Below are positions 48,872 to 57,241 of a stretch of 64,000 nt of DNA, piece by piece. Numbering within the stretch: position 1 is the first letter of the stretch; each line of letters opens with the position of its first letter. The notes under the pieces are model-generated. The model saw only the letters and a list, made by a program, of their open reading frames with translations. It was not told where the DNA came from and did no database searches. The stretch lies in NCBI GenBank assembly GCA_014238425.1, contig JABABD010000029.1, positions 286,342 through 350,341 on the forward strand, read 5' to 3'. Source of the stretch: Flavobacteriaceae bacterium (GTDB lineage Bacteria; Bacteroidota; Bacteroidia; Flavobacteriales; Flavobacteriaceae). Made by a program: the position numbers and the translations under genes.

Positions 48872-49429
48872 TTAAACCGTCATGATCTCTTTTTCTTTTG
48901 TAGCAAAGATATCATCTATTCTCTGAGTGTATTTATCAGTTAAAGCTTGTACATCTAGTTCGGCATTTTTTTGAACATCTTCAGAGACATCATCGTTTTT
49001 CTTGATGTCGTTATTAGCATCTTTTCGGGCATTACGCACACCAACTTTAGCGTCTTCTGTTTCGGCTTTTGCTTGTTTTGCTAATTGAATTCTACGTTCT
49101 TCAGTTAAAGGAGGTACATTAATGATGACACTCTCTCCATTACTCATTGGGTTGAATCCAAGATTAGCAAACATAATGCCGCGTTCAATTTCTTGTAGCA
49201 TGCTTTTTTCCCAGGGCTGCACCGAAATGGTTCGTCCATCTGGTGTATTTACATTCGCTACCTGATTTAATGGCGTTTGTGTGCCGTAATAATCTACCAT
49301 AACACTTCCAAGCATTGAAGGACTGGCTTTACCAGCTCTGATGTTTGTAAGTTGCTTTTCTAAATGCTTAAGAGCATTGTCCATGGCCTCTTTAGTCGAG
49401 TCTATTATAAATTGTATGTCTTCATTCAT
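48872..49429 (-). CDS. frr: Ribosome recycling factor
   Basis: 185-aa L-shaped factor that, with EF-G, splits post-termination ribosomes. Family signatures: ALKHLEKQLTNIRAGKASPSML, ISVQPWEKSML and the C-terminal helix pair (VRNARKDANNDIKK). It follows pyrH with a 54-bp gap, the common pyrH-frr order. Confidence 0.96.
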   Translation of the reverse strand: MNEDIQFIIDSTKEAMDNALKHLEKQLTNIRAGKASPSMLGSVMVDYYGTQTPLNQVANVNTPDGRTISVQPWEKSMLQEIERGIMFANLGFNPMSNGESVIINVPPLTEERRIQLAKQAKAETEDAKVGVRNARKDANNDIKKNDDVSEDVQKNAELDVQALTDKYTQRIDDIFATKEKEIMTV

Positions 49430-49483
49430 GGATTAAAATATTTTATATAAAACTATCAATTCAAAAATTAAGCCACAACTATT

Positions 49484-50191
49484 TTAGAAATTAACTTCTG
49501 TTCCGATTTTCTCTCCTCGCATCACTTTCATCAAGTTTCCTCTCTTGTTCATGTCAAAGACTATGATAGGTAAACGATTTTCTTGACTTAGTGTAAATGC
49601 AGTGGTGTCCATAACTTTCAAGCCTTTTCTTATCACATCGTCAAAAGTAATTTGATCGAACTTTATGGCGGCTTTGTCTTTTTCAGGGTCAGCATTATAA
49701 ATACCATCTACTCTAGTACCTTTCAATATAACATCTGCTTCGATTTCAATAGCGCGGAGTACCGCAGCAGAATCTGTTGTAAAGTAAGGATTGCCAGTGC
49801 CGCCGCCAAAAATAACAACACGTCCTTTTTCTAAATGCCGCATAGCTTTTCTTCTGATAAAAGGTTCTGCGACTTCATTAATTTTTATAGCTGTTTGTAA
49901 TCTTGTAGGTACGCCTTCATTTTCTAATGCGCTTTGTAACGCCAAGCCATTAATAACAGTTGCCAACATGCCCATATGATCTCCTTGTACACGATCCATG
50001 CCATTACTAGCTCCAGCGACGCCTCTAAAGATATTACCACCGCCAATGACTATGGCAACTTCCACATCTTTTTCTATAATTTGCTTTATGTCTTGTGCGT
50101 ATTCTGAAAGTCTTTCTGGGTCAATACCATATTGCCTGGATCCCATTAGGGCTTCACCAGAAAGTTTGAGGAGTATTCTTTTGTATTTCAT
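49484..50191 (-). CDS. pyrH: UMP kinase
   Basis: 235-aa amino-acid-kinase-fold enzyme that phosphorylates UMP to UDP. Motifs: [24 protein letters not shown] and the [20 protein letters not shown] loop. Lies between tsf and frr on the same strand; a terminator separates it from tsf. Confidence 0.96.
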   Translation of the reverse strand: MKYKRILLKLSGEALMGSRQYGIDPERLSEYAQDIKQIIEKDVEVAIVIGGGNIFRGVAGASNGMDRVQGDHMGMLATVINGLALQSALENEGVPTRLQTAIKINEVAEPFIRRKAMRHLEKGRVVIFGGGTGNPYFTTDSAAVLRAIEIEADVILKGTRVDGIYNADPEKDKAAIKFDQITFDDVIRKGLKVMDTTAFTLSQENRLPIIVFDMNKRGNLMKVMRGEKIGTEVNF

Positions 50192-50250
50192 TTTGCTTTG
50201 AAGAGTTTAGCAAATATACTTCTTAATTTAGAAAACAAAAGACCAGGAAT

Positions 50251-50283
50251 AAAAAAGCCCAGACATTTATTGGTCTAGGCTTT
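50251..50283 (-). terminator. Terminator of tsf
   Basis: AAAGCCCAGAC (50254-50264) pairs with GTCTAGGCTTT (50273-50283, one mismatch); on the minus strand TTTTTT follows. Confidence 0.75.
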
Positions 50284-50303
50284 AAAACAATTAAATTTTA
50301 AGA

Positions 50304-51278
50304 TTACCCTAAGGTAACTCTTTTGAAACCTGTTACTTCAACATTTCCATAAGATTCAACATACTTTGCGACATTCAATTTTTCATCTTTTATGAAATTT
50401 TGATCCAATAAGCATTGTTCTTGATCTAATGTTGTATTGTCAGAGATGAAACGCTCCATTTTACCTGGAAGAATTCTATCCCAGATTTGTTCTGGCTTAC
50501 CTTCTGCTTTAAGTTCAGCTTTAGCAGTCTCTTCCGCATTTGCTAAAACATCTGGAGTTAATTGCGCCATAGAAATGTACTGGGGTACATTTTTAAGAGT
50601 TTTGCCTAAACGACCAAGTTCGATATTGTCTTTTTCGATAACTGCTATTCGAGCTTCAGTTTCTGATGCTATAAATGCTGGGTCAAAATCTTTGTAAGAC
50701 AACGTTGTTGCTCCCATAGAAGCTACTTGCATTGCTAAGTCTTTAGATAATATATCAGCTTTATCTACTTTAGAAGATAATCCTACAAGGGCAGCAATTT
50801 TATTGATATGAACATAAGCCCCAACATATGGTGCTTCTATTTTCTCAAAGGCGTTGATGTCTAATTTTTCACCAATAACACCTGTTTGTTCAATTAGTTT
50901 ATTTGCAACAGTCATCCCGCCAAAATCAGCGGCTAAAAACTCATCTTTGGTGTCATGATTTAGAGCGATTTCGGCCATTTCATTTGCAAGTTTCAAGAAA
51001 TTCTCGTTCTTACCAACAAAATCAGTTTCACAACCCAATACAATAGCTACACCAGCTGTGTTATCAGCATTTACTTTTGCAATAGCTGCGCCTTCACTAG
51101 ATTCTCGATCAGCTCTTTTCGCAGCTACTTTCTGCCCCTTTTTACGAAGAACTTCAATAGCTTTGTCAAAATCACCTTCTGCTTCAACTAAAGCATTCTT
51201 GCAGTCCATCATACCTGCACCCGTTGCTTGTCTTAATTTATTTACTTCTGCGGCTGTTATTTTTACCATGGTACTCAT
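50304..51278 (-). CDS. tsf: Elongation factor Ts
   Basis: Guanine-nucleotide exchange factor for EF-Tu, 324 aa with the full two-subdomain core. The UBA-like N-terminus (VNKLRQATGAGMMDCKNAL) and CETDFVGKNE are diagnostic. The start may be the Met at 51269 (MVKITAAEV), the more usual form. It follows rpsB on the same strand, but a hairpin lies between them. Confidence 0.96.
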   Translation of the reverse strand: MSTMVKITAAEVNKLRQATGAGMMDCKNALVEAEGDFDKAIEVLRKKGQKVAAKRADRESSEGAAIAKVNADNTAGVAIVLGCETDFVGKNENFLKLANEMAEIALNHDTKDEFLAADFGGMTVANKLIEQTGVIGEKLDINAFEKIEAPYVGAYVHINKIAALVGLSSKVDKADILSKDLAMQVASMGATTLSYKDFDPAFIASETEARIAVIEKDNIELGRLGKTLKNVPQYISMAQLTPDVLANAEETAKAELKAEGKPEQIWDRILPGKMERFISDNTTLDQEQCLLDQNFIKDEKLNVAKYVESYGNVEVTGFKRVTLG

Positions 51279-51284
51279 ATTAAA

Positions 51285-51337
51285 ATTTAAAAAAGTCGTT
51301 CAATTCATTTCTAGAAGAAACTCACTAAACGACTTTA
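51285..51337 (-). terminator. Weak terminator between rpsB and tsf
   Basis: AAAAGTCGTT (51291-51300) pairs with AACGACTTT (51328-51336) but with a 27-nt loop; T-run follows on the minus strand. It may attenuate rather than end transcription, since tsf is normally co-transcribed with rpsB. Confidence 0.45.
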
Positions 51338-51357
51338 TTACTGTGTTGTATATAGTT

Positions 51358-52170
51358 TTATTCTTCTTCTTGTGATGCTACTGGTGCTTTTTCAGCTTTA
51401 GCTTCTTTTTTTGCAGGAGCAGCTTCTTTTTTTGCAGGAGCAGCTTCTTTAGCAGGAGCTTTGTCACCGCCATCTTTTTCAGCTTTACGCTCTGCCAATC
51501 CACCAGCAACTGCGCTAGTTACAGCAGTTAAAATCTTGTCAATTGATTTCGAAGCATCATCATTTGCAGGAATAACGTAATCAACTTGACGTGGATCAGA
51601 GTTCGTGTCAACCATAGCAAAGATTGGAATGTTTAATTTTTGAGCTTCTTTTATTGCAATGTGTTCGCGTTTGATGTCAACAACGAATAATGCGCCAGGA
51701 AGACGTGTCATTTCAGAAATAGAACCTAAATTCTTTTCTAATTTAGCTCTTAAACGATCTACTTGTAAGCGTTCTTTCTTCGAAAGTGTCATGAACGTGC
51801 CATCTTTCTTCATTCTATCAATAGAAGCCATTTTTTTAACGGCTTTTCTAATAGTTACGAAGTTAGTAAGCATTCCACCAGGCCATCTTTCTGTAATGTA
51901 TGGCATGTTGACATTTCCTGCTTTTTCAGCAACAATGTCTTTTGCTTGCTTTTTAGTTGCTACGAAAAGAATTTTTCTTCCAGAAGCAGCAATCTTTGAC
52001 ATTGCTTCTGAAGCTTCTTCAATTTTTGCAGCAGTTTTGTAAAGGTTGATAATATGAATGCCATTACGCTCCATATATACGTAAGGAGCCATGTTTGGAT
52101 CCCATTTTCTTGTAAGGTGTCCAAAGTGTACACCTGCGTCGAGTAATTCTTTTACTTCGATTTTCGCCAT
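51358..52170 (-). CDS. rpsB: 30S ribosomal protein S2
   Basis: 270 aa. Core signatures: GVHFGHLTRKWDPNM, ERWPGGMLTNF and the IVDTNSDPR-like loop (AMVDTNSDPRQVDYVIPAND). The last ~40 residues are an Ala/Lys/Glu-rich tail (KKEAAPAKKEA repeats) encoded by a direct 21-bp DNA repeat. Such tails are common in Bacteroidota. Leader of about 160 bp contains no certain element. Confidence 0.96.
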   Translation of the reverse strand: MAKIEVKELLDAGVHFGHLTRKWDPNMAPYVYMERNGIHIINLYKTAAKIEEASEAMSKIAASGRKILFVATKKQAKDIVAEKAGNVNMPYITERWPGGMLTNFVTIRKAVKKMASIDRMKKDGTFMTLSKKERLQVDRLRAKLEKNLGSISEMTRLPGALFVVDIKREHIAIKEAQKLNIPIFAMVDTNSDPRQVDYVIPANDDASKSIDKILTAVTSAVAGGLAERKAEKDGGDKAPAKEAAPAKKEAAPAKKEAKAEKAPVASQEEE

Positions 52171-52328
52171 TTTGTAATAGTTTACGTTCTGTTGATTAGC
52201 AATGATTGAGTGGTCACTTTTATGTTCGCCTCAACCATTTAGATGCTTAACTAAATCTTGGCACTTCTGCCATAGACAACAATAACTGGTTAAAAATATG
52301 TGTGTTGCTGAATTGTTCAGCGATAATA

Positions 52329-52715
52329 TTAACGTTTAGAGAACTGGAATTTCTTACGCGCTTTCTTCTGTCCGAATTTCTTACGTTCGACCATTCTGGG
52401 ATCTCTTGTCAATAAACCTTCTGGTTTAAGTATTGTTCTGTTCTCAGCGTCAACTTCGCACATTGCTCTAGACAATGCCAAACGAATAGCTTCTGCTTGA
52501 CCAGTAATACCACCGCCAAATACATTTACTTTTATATCAAAGTTCTTATCGTTTTCAGTCATTACTAATGGCTGATTTACTTTGTACTGTAAAGTAGCAG
52601 TCGGGAAGTATACGTTAACGTCTTTTTTATTGACTGTGATATTTCCTTTTCCTTTAGAAAGATATACACGAGCTACAGCCGTTTTTCTACGACCAATTTT
52701 GTGAATTACATCCAT
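52329..52715 (-). CDS. rpsI: 30S ribosomal protein S9
   Basis: 128 aa with the typical GRRKTAVARVYL N-terminus, GGGITGQAEAIRLALSRAM and the basic end KKARKKFQFSKR that contacts P-site tRNA. It overlaps the rplM stop by one base (TAATG), so it is translationally coupled. Confidence 0.96.
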   Translation of the reverse strand: MDVIHKIGRRKTAVARVYLSKGKGNITVNKKDVNVYFPTATLQYKVNQPLVMTENDKNFDIKVNVFGGGITGQAEAIRLALSRAMCEVDAENRTILKPEGLLTRDPRMVERKKFGQKKARKKFQFSKR

Positions 52716-53170
52716 TATAAAAACTCGTTTAAGTTGATAGTCTTTGGTTTTTGAGCCTCATGTTTGTGCTCAGTTCCTACAACTACATTTAGGTTACGAA
52801 ATAGGTTAGCTCCTAATTTATTTTTAGGCAACATCCCTTTTATAGATTTTTCTACCATTCTAGTCGGATCCTTTGCAAACAATTCAGTTGCAGTCAAACT
52901 TCTTTGGCCTCCAGGATATCCCGTGTGACGGATATAAGATTTGTCAGTCCACTTATTTCCTGATAATTTAATTTTCTCTGCATTGACAACAATTACGTTG
53001 TCACCACAATCAACATGAGGTGTAAAGTTTGGCTTGTGCTTTCCTCTTAACATTTTGGCCACTTTAGACGCTAGACGTCCTAGAGTTTGGCCATCAGCAT
53101 CTACTAAAACCCACTCCTTATTAACAGTAGCTTTATTCGCTGAAATTGTTTTGTAGCTTAATGTATCCAC
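52715..53170 (-). CDS. rplM: 50S ribosomal protein L13
   Basis: 151 aa; [22 protein letters not shown], then the KMLRGKHKP and GGDNV-type loop ([13 protein letters not shown]) and GMLPKNKLG identify L13. First gene of the rplM-rpsI unit, with a strong promoter upstream. It is the last core gene before the accessory block to its right. Confidence 0.96.
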   Translation of the reverse strand: MDTLSYKTISANKATVNKEWVLVDADGQTLGRLASKVAKMLRGKHKPNFTPHVDCGDNVIVVNAEKIKLSGNKWTDKSYIRHTGYPGGQRSLTATELFAKDPTRMVEKSIKGMLPKNKLGANLFRNLNVVVGTEHKHEAQKPKTINLNEFL

Positions 53171-53217
53171 ATTAATTATATTTACGTATTAAACATTCCT
53201 CTCCTTAAAAGAGTTTG

Positions 53218-53248
53218 CAAATTTACAATTAATAATGTTATTACCAAA
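53218..53248 (-). promoter_or_regulatory. Promoter of rplM-rpsI
   Basis: On the minus strand TTTG (53248-53245), exactly 19 nt, then TAAATTTG (53225-53218): both elements match the Bacteroidota housekeeping consensus fully. Start of RNA expected near 53212, about 40 nt before the ATG. Confidence 0.7.
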
Positions 53249-53390
53249 CACTCAAGTGACATTATTTTATAGACTTTTTCTTCGCTTATAAGACTTCTTA
53301 AAGAAATGTTATTTATGCTAATCTTTTATTAAAAAAATAAGCGCTGTTATTACAGGGTAAGAAGCACGGATTGTAATCTTGTTGAGATGC
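53249..53390. other. Intergenic region at the core/accessory boundary
   Basis: AT-rich, with no gene or clear hairpin. Together with the remnant at 53391 it fills the 340 bp between rplM and the first accessory gene. Confidence 0.4.
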
Positions 53391-53510
53391 TTATATTTCA
53401 GAATTTATAACATCTACCATGTCCATATTCTTATTTCTTAAATCTACTCCTCCTTCAAGAATTGATTTCAAGTTAGTTAGATATTTAATGTATTTAGTAA
53501 TAGGCTGGTG
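53391..53510 (-). pseudogene. Possible gene-tail remnant after the kinase gene
   Basis: Directly after the TGA of the kinase gene the same frame stays open for 39 codons and reads protein-like (ITKYIKYLTNLKSILEGGV, then LRNKNMDMVDVINSEI) before TAA at 53391. No start codon at its head. Either the 3' end of a lost cassette gene or chance; no family recognised. Confidence 0.3.
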
Positions 53511-54050
53511 TCAATAGTTTTTTATCTCAGTTAACACTTTTCTCGTTTTGTCATTCAATTCCATTTCTCCATCTATTGTCAAAACTTTACAGTCGAGTAA
53601 TTGAATCCAACCCTTATGAACTCTTAAGGACCTACCATTAAAGTTCGGATTTTCATACTGGTTAGCCCATTTCAAAAAAGCTTTAGAATTTAGCTGCGTT
53701 TTTTTGTCAGCTAATAGCTTTTCTCCGTAACGTTCAATCTCTCGCTTTTTAAGTCGTTCCATTCTTCTGTTGTTGTTCAAATGTATGAATATCGCTAGAT
53801 CAAAAGATGTTTCCCATTCCTTTCCCCAACTTACCATTGAACCGCTAATGACAATGTTTTTATTTTTGTTAAAATCCGCTTTTAGATTTTCATTTCGCTC
53901 TTTCATCGGTATTTTTTCTTGGAAAGGGAGTTTGGTCTTTTTCCAATAGTAATCGTCAACATCCAAATGCACAAAATCGGTTCTTTCTTCAATTTCCTTT
54001 CCCAAAGTTGTTGTTCCAGAACCCGACGCTCCAAATATTAATATTTTCAT
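53511..54050 (-). CDS. P-loop kinase-like AAA family ATPase
   Basis: 179 aa with a Walker A-type loop at the N-terminus (GASGSGTTTLGKEIEER), an acidic substrate loop (FVHLDVDDYYWKK) and a lid-like basic segment (RMERLKKREIERYG). It resembles the small adenylate/shikimate-kinase-like proteins often annotated 'AAA family ATPase' or topology-modulation proteins; the substrate is unknown. It is the last gene of the accessory array before the ribosomal genes, with a repeat upstream (54055-54189). Confidence 0.75.
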   Translation of the reverse strand: MKILIFGASGSGTTTLGKEIEERTDFVHLDVDDYYWKKTKLPFQEKIPMKERNENLKADFNKNKNIVISGSMVSWGKEWETSFDLAIFIHLNNNRRMERLKKREIERYGEKLLADKKTQLNSKAFLKWANQYENPNFNGRSLRVHKGWIQLLDCKVLTIDGEMELNDKTRKVLTEIKNY

Positions 54051-54054
54051 TCTA

Positions 54055-54189
54055 AACAGCTATGTTTTTTAGTCTAATCAAATTATGGGCAGTGGCGGAA
54101 ACGCGATGCTAGCATCTTCAAATGTTTTGGTTTAGAAAAGATACTACTACGGGTTAACTATTCATTAATAATGAACCATACACGTTGTT
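54055..54189 (-). repeat. attC-like intercassette repeat A
   Basis: On the minus strand it starts AACAACGTGTATGG 14 nt after the NTF2-like gene stop and ends ...CATAGCTGTT 4 nt before the kinase ATG. The arm sequence AACAACGTGTAT is shared with repeats E and, in variant form, C, D, F and G. The interior holds ATTATTAATGAAT-type palindromes. Least well conserved at its far end. Confidence 0.45.
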
Positions 54190-54203
54190 AGCTGCAGTTA
54201 TTT

Positions 54204-54725
54204 TTAGAATAATGGATTATTATTTTTTGACTTATCATCTTTAGTAAAATCTGCAAAAGCATCCCAATGTTCAGAAATTTTTCCATTCGTTACTCGAAAT
54301 ACATCCATTGTAGAATGTCTTGCTCCATCGTCATCTGTTTCAGTGATATGAACAAATACTAAATCATCTTGCGCAATTACATTATGGAAATTAATTTTTC
54401 TCTTTGGAGCATTTTTAAACCATACTTTAGCTGCATCTACTAATGCTTGACTTCCATCCGCAACCGCAGGATTATGTTGGACATATACATCTCCAATATA
54501 TTTATCCGCAGCTTCAAAATTAAAGTCACCAAAAAACTCTTGATAAAAGTTTTGCACGAGTTTTTTGTTGCTTTCGATAGTGAGCTGTTTTCCTTTTAGA
54601 GTAGATAATTCAGAATTTAAACTACTCACTTTTCCATTAAGATTTTCTATTTTTTTAGAGTTGTCATTGCAGGATGTTAAAAAGAGTAATGCTGATAAAA
54701 TCGTAAAAGTTATTATTTTTTTCAT
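54204..54725 (-). CDS. SnoaL/NTF2-like lipoprotein
   Basis: 173 aa. Lipoprotein signal with lipobox FLTSC (residue 19), then a short coiled coil (KKIENLNGKVSSLNSELSTL) and a SnoaL-like cone domain (VQNFYQEFFGDFNFEAADKY; YVQHNPAVADGSQALVDA; VHITETDDD). Proteins of this type act as small-molecule isomerases or binding proteins; no substrate can be named. Flanked by repeats A and B, so it looks like a single-gene cassette. Confidence 0.82.
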   Translation of the reverse strand: MKKIITFTILSALLFLTSCNDNSKKIENLNGKVSSLNSELSTLKGKQLTIESNKKLVQNFYQEFFGDFNFEAADKYIGDVYVQHNPAVADGSQALVDAAKVWFKNAPKRKINFHNVIAQDDLVFVHITETDDDGARHSTMDVFRVTNGKISEHWDAFADFTKDDKSKNNNPLF

Positions 54726-54749
54726 AACCGTTTGTTTTTAATTGTAGCT

Positions 54750-54881
54750 AACTCAAGGGTTAAACGTAGTTCTGATTTGCGGATGAAAAGATAATAAATT
54801 TGAACAACAATAAATTGAGAATCAGACTTCGAAATAATCTCAAATTATTGGTCATCAATTAGCTTCGTTTAACGAAGCGTT
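54750..54881 (-). repeat. attC-like intercassette repeat B (type 2)
   Basis: Nearly the same as repeat H at 63786-63916. On the minus strand it begins AACGCTTCGTTAAACG, 14 nt after the GlcG-like stop, and ends CGTTTAACCCTTGAGTT; the arms pair as AAC-N5-GTTAAACG with CGTTTAAC-N6-GTT. Similarity to H stops right after this terminal GTT, as expected at a recombination point, while on the other side it continues to the stop codon of the gene before. Confidence 0.65.
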
Positions 54882-54895
54882 AATTGTAGAATTTA

Positions 54896-55294
54896 TTAGA
54901 TTGCTGATGCTCCAGCTTCTGCAACAGCGTGGTCGTTTTCAACAGAACTACCACTTACTCCAATAGCGCCAATTATTTCACCTGATGCGTTTTTAATCGG
55001 TACACCGCCTGGAAAAGTAATAAGTCCATTGTTTGAGTGTTCGATATTAAATAAAGGCTGTCCTGGTTGAGATAATTCTCCAATAATTCCGGTATTCATA
55101 TCAAAATAACGAGCTGTCTTTGCTTTTTTAATAGATATGTCTAACGAACCTAGCCAAGCGCCATCCATGCGGCCAAATGCCACTAAATTTGCTCCTGCAT
55201 CTACAACGGCGATGTTCATTTTTGTATCTATTGATGTAGATTTCTCTTTTGCTACTGAAATGATTTTTTCAGCTTGTGCTAATGTAATATTCAT
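54896..55294 (-). CDS. GlcG/HbpS-family (heme-binding-type) protein
   Basis: 132 aa; family signatures are [13 protein letters not shown] N-terminus ([17 protein letters not shown]), [41 protein letters not shown] and a terminal VAEAG. GlcG/HbpS proteins are found in glycolate operons or as extracellular heme sensors; no such partner is here, and there is no signal peptide. It follows the AraC-type gene on the same strand (132-bp gap, no repeat between). Confidence 0.85.
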   Translation of the reverse strand: MNITLAQAEKIISVAKEKSTSIDTKMNIAVVDAGANLVAFGRMDGAWLGSLDISIKKAKTARYFDMNTGIIGELSQPGQPLFNIEHSNNGLITFPGGVPIKNASGEIIGAIGVSGSSVENDHAVAEAGASAI

Positions 55295-55426
55295 AGTTTC
55301 CTGTTTTTAGTATTGTTATTAATTTGATACAAATGTACTACGAGAGTCATCTTATCGAGTTACTAAAATCGTTCAATAACTTATGAAAAAAGGTCAAATT
55401 TAAAATGGAGTCCAATTTGGGAATTA

Positions 55427-56266
55427 CTATATGGAAGTTTTCTTTGGGCTAATACCGAATTTATTTTTGAAAGCTATACTAAAGTTTGAAAGGTTGTTAT
55501 AACCAAAGTCTAAATAGATGTCTGATGGCTTTAAATTTCCTTTTTCTAAAGTTTCCTTTGCTTTTTGAAGTCGCTTGTCCTGAAGCCATTTTCCAGGTGA
55601 TACTTTGTACTCTCTAATAAAATGGCGTTTAAAAATGGATAAACTCATATTGCATAAAAATGCAATTTCTTCTAATCTTAGATTAGAATGTGTTTTGCTT
55701 TCAACAATTTTTCTTAATGGTGAAGTTTCTTTAATTATTAAAGAATGTAGATATAATTCAAATTTTCTTCCATATTTCTGTAGAAGATATAGCATCAACT
55801 CTTCAAATTTTACAGAAAGTAAATTTTCCATAAAAATCGCGGGTGCTTCACTAATTGTTGATAATGAATTTAAATATGAACTGATATATGCATCATTCTT
55901 GATTATGAAATATGGCATTTCATCTTTTCCTATTACATTGTTTTTCGTGTGTTTTTCTAAAAATGCTTTGAGTATTTTTTCTGAAAAAAAGAAAAGTTTA
56001 CAATAATAAATTGCTTCCGTATCAAGTAACTCTGTCCATAGCCAATTTCCTTTTTTGAGCAACAACGATTGTTTTTTATTTACTGCAACTGATGTTCTAG
56101 CGAAGTGTACTTGCTTTTTTCCAACTTGCAAAAAACTAAACATATTCATTCCTAAATTGACCTTACTTTTTACCACATCATTGGTCATTTTAAAATCATA
56201 GACAAATAAATCTGGACTTTCTTTTTTGTCTTTAATGTAGGTTTCGGGTATGTTTTCTATTGCCAT
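55427..56266 (-). CDS. AraC-family transcriptional regulator
   Basis: 279 aa when started at the Met at 56266 (MAIENIPETYIKDKK); the frame extends to 56350 through repeat C, which is not coding. An N-terminal cupin-like sensing half is followed by the two helix-turn-helices of AraC (NLRLEEIAFLCNMSLSIFKR; YLDFGYNNLSNFSIAFKNKF) and ends GISPKK. Probably regulates the GlcG-like gene downstream. Confidence 0.88.
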   Translation of the reverse strand: MAIENIPETYIKDKKESPDLFVYDFKMTNDVVKSKVNLGMNMFSFLQVGKKQVHFARTSVAVNKKQSLLLKKGNWLWTELLDTEAIYYCKLFFFSEKILKAFLEKHTKNNVIGKDEMPYFIIKNDAYISSYLNSLSTISEAPAIFMENLLSVKFEELMLYLLQKYGRKFELYLHSLIIKETSPLRKIVESKTHSNLRLEEIAFLCNMSLSIFKRHFIREYKVSPGKWLQDKRLQKAKETLEKGNLKPSDIYLDFGYNNLSNFSIAFKNKFGISPKKTSI

Positions 56267-56289
56267 CTGTATTTTTTTAATTTGCAGGT

Positions 56290-56407
56290 AACACAAAGAT
56301 TGAACATAGTTCTGATTTGCTAATGAAAAGATAATAAATTTGAACAACAATAATTTGAGAATCAGACTTCGAAAAACTTTAACTAGCTATGTTTTATACA
56401 TGTTGTT
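56290..56407 (-). repeat. attC-like intercassette repeat C (hybrid of types 1 and 2)
   Basis: On the minus strand it opens like type 1 (AACAACATGTATA, 11 nt after the pseudogene stop) but from about 56374 to 56290 follows type 2 (TTCGAAGTCTGATTCTCAA..., TTTATTATCTTTTCAT..., AAATCAGAACTA) and ends TTTGTGTT before unrelated DNA. It is therefore a recombinant of the two repeat families. Confidence 0.6.
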
Positions 56408-56418
56408 GTCTGTAGTTT

Positions 56419-56649
56419 CTATTTCAAATACTTTATGATTAAGCCTAATTGACCTAAATGGTAAATATCGTGATGAAGCATTCCACTTAATAAGAATCTA
56501 TATTCATAATTACCTTTAAACCGTATTTTGAAATGTGTAGCCAAGCCAACCTCAAATGTGCTTCGTGACTAAATAATTCAGGATTCAAGCTGCAGTTTGC
56601 AAATTGCCTTTCAAATTGAATATCTGTGAGATAAAAGTGTTCTTCCATT
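56419..56649 (-). pseudogene. Chimeric pseudogene: HEAHLRLAW-type protein start fused to DinB-family end
   Basis: From ATG at 56649 (MEE) a one-base shift leads into HFYLTDIQFERQFANCSLNP and FSHEAHLRLAWLHISKYG, the N-terminal part of a conserved small protein family. At about 56522 the reading changes frame and becomes RFKGNYEYRFLLSGMLHHDI, then HLGQLGLIIKYLK and a TAG at 56419, the C-terminal end of a DinB-like protein with the HDIYH helix. Two unrelated truncated genes are joined out of frame, so no product is expected. Confidence 0.7.
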
Positions 56650-56661
56650 ATTAAAATCTTT

Positions 56662-57210
56662 TTATTGTTTTTCTAAACTTTGAAAATAAGTATTCATCAA
56701 TTCTCGCCAATCTTGAAGATTGTTTTTATACATATTATCAAGGCTTTCTTTGTTCAGTTTGTTCCCTTTTGCATTTAAACCCGTAAAAGTATAGGTAACC
56801 GTAGTTTCGGTTTTTATGTCATTCTCTATTGGATTACTTTTCACGGTGATTGTCCAAAATCGATTTTCAGTCGAGACCATATATTGAATAAGATAATTTT
56901 TTGGATCGTACTTAGAAACAATCCATAAAAACTCCTTCTCGGAACCATGTCCTTGTGGATATATTTTAAAGGTTGTGCCTTCTTCAATAATTTCTTTATC
57001 TGGATAAATAAGTACTGGGTTCCAAGTAGATATCCACTTTCTTTCTTCAAAGGCTCCGAATAATGGAAATACATTGTCAATTGTTTCTTCAACTACAAAT
57101 GATGCTGCTCTTGTCGTTCTTTCTGAAGTAAAATCTTCGTTTGTCTTGTGCTGCCCTTTACATCCCGTAACGGAAATAGCAAGTAAAATTATTATGTCTG
57201 TTGTTTTCAT
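56662..57210 (-). CDS. SRPBCC-like lipoprotein
   Basis: 182 aa with a lipobox (SVTGC, residue 17) and a START/SRPBCC-like fold (ASFVVEETIDNVFPLFGAFE; WNPVLIYPDKEIIEEGTTFK; YLIQYMVSTENRFWTITVK). These proteins bind hydrophobic ligands; the ligand is not known. It is 31 bp downstream of the Crp/Fnr-type gene on the same strand and may be controlled by it. Confidence 0.75.
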   Translation of the reverse strand: MKTTDIIILLAISVTGCKGQHKTNEDFTSERTTRAASFVVEETIDNVFPLFGAFEERKWISTWNPVLIYPDKEIIEEGTTFKIYPQGHGSEKEFLWIVSKYDPKNYLIQYMVSTENRFWTITVKSNPIENDIKTETTVTYTFTGLNAKGNKLNKESLDNMYKNNLQDWRELMNTYFQSLEKQ

Positions 57211-57241
57211 ACTGCAAAGAAACAGACAGGGTTTTTCTTTC

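Noticed and set aside
51400..51480. Short tandem DNA repeat as a possible CRISPR or phase-variable tract
   Set aside because: It encodes the Ala/Lys-rich tail of ribosomal protein S2, and the unit keeps the frame.
53511..54050. Adenylate kinase (adk)
   Set aside because: The P-loop and lid are similar, but length, the substrate loop and the Thr-rich Walker motif do not fit true Adk; kept as an uncharacterised kinase-like ATPase.
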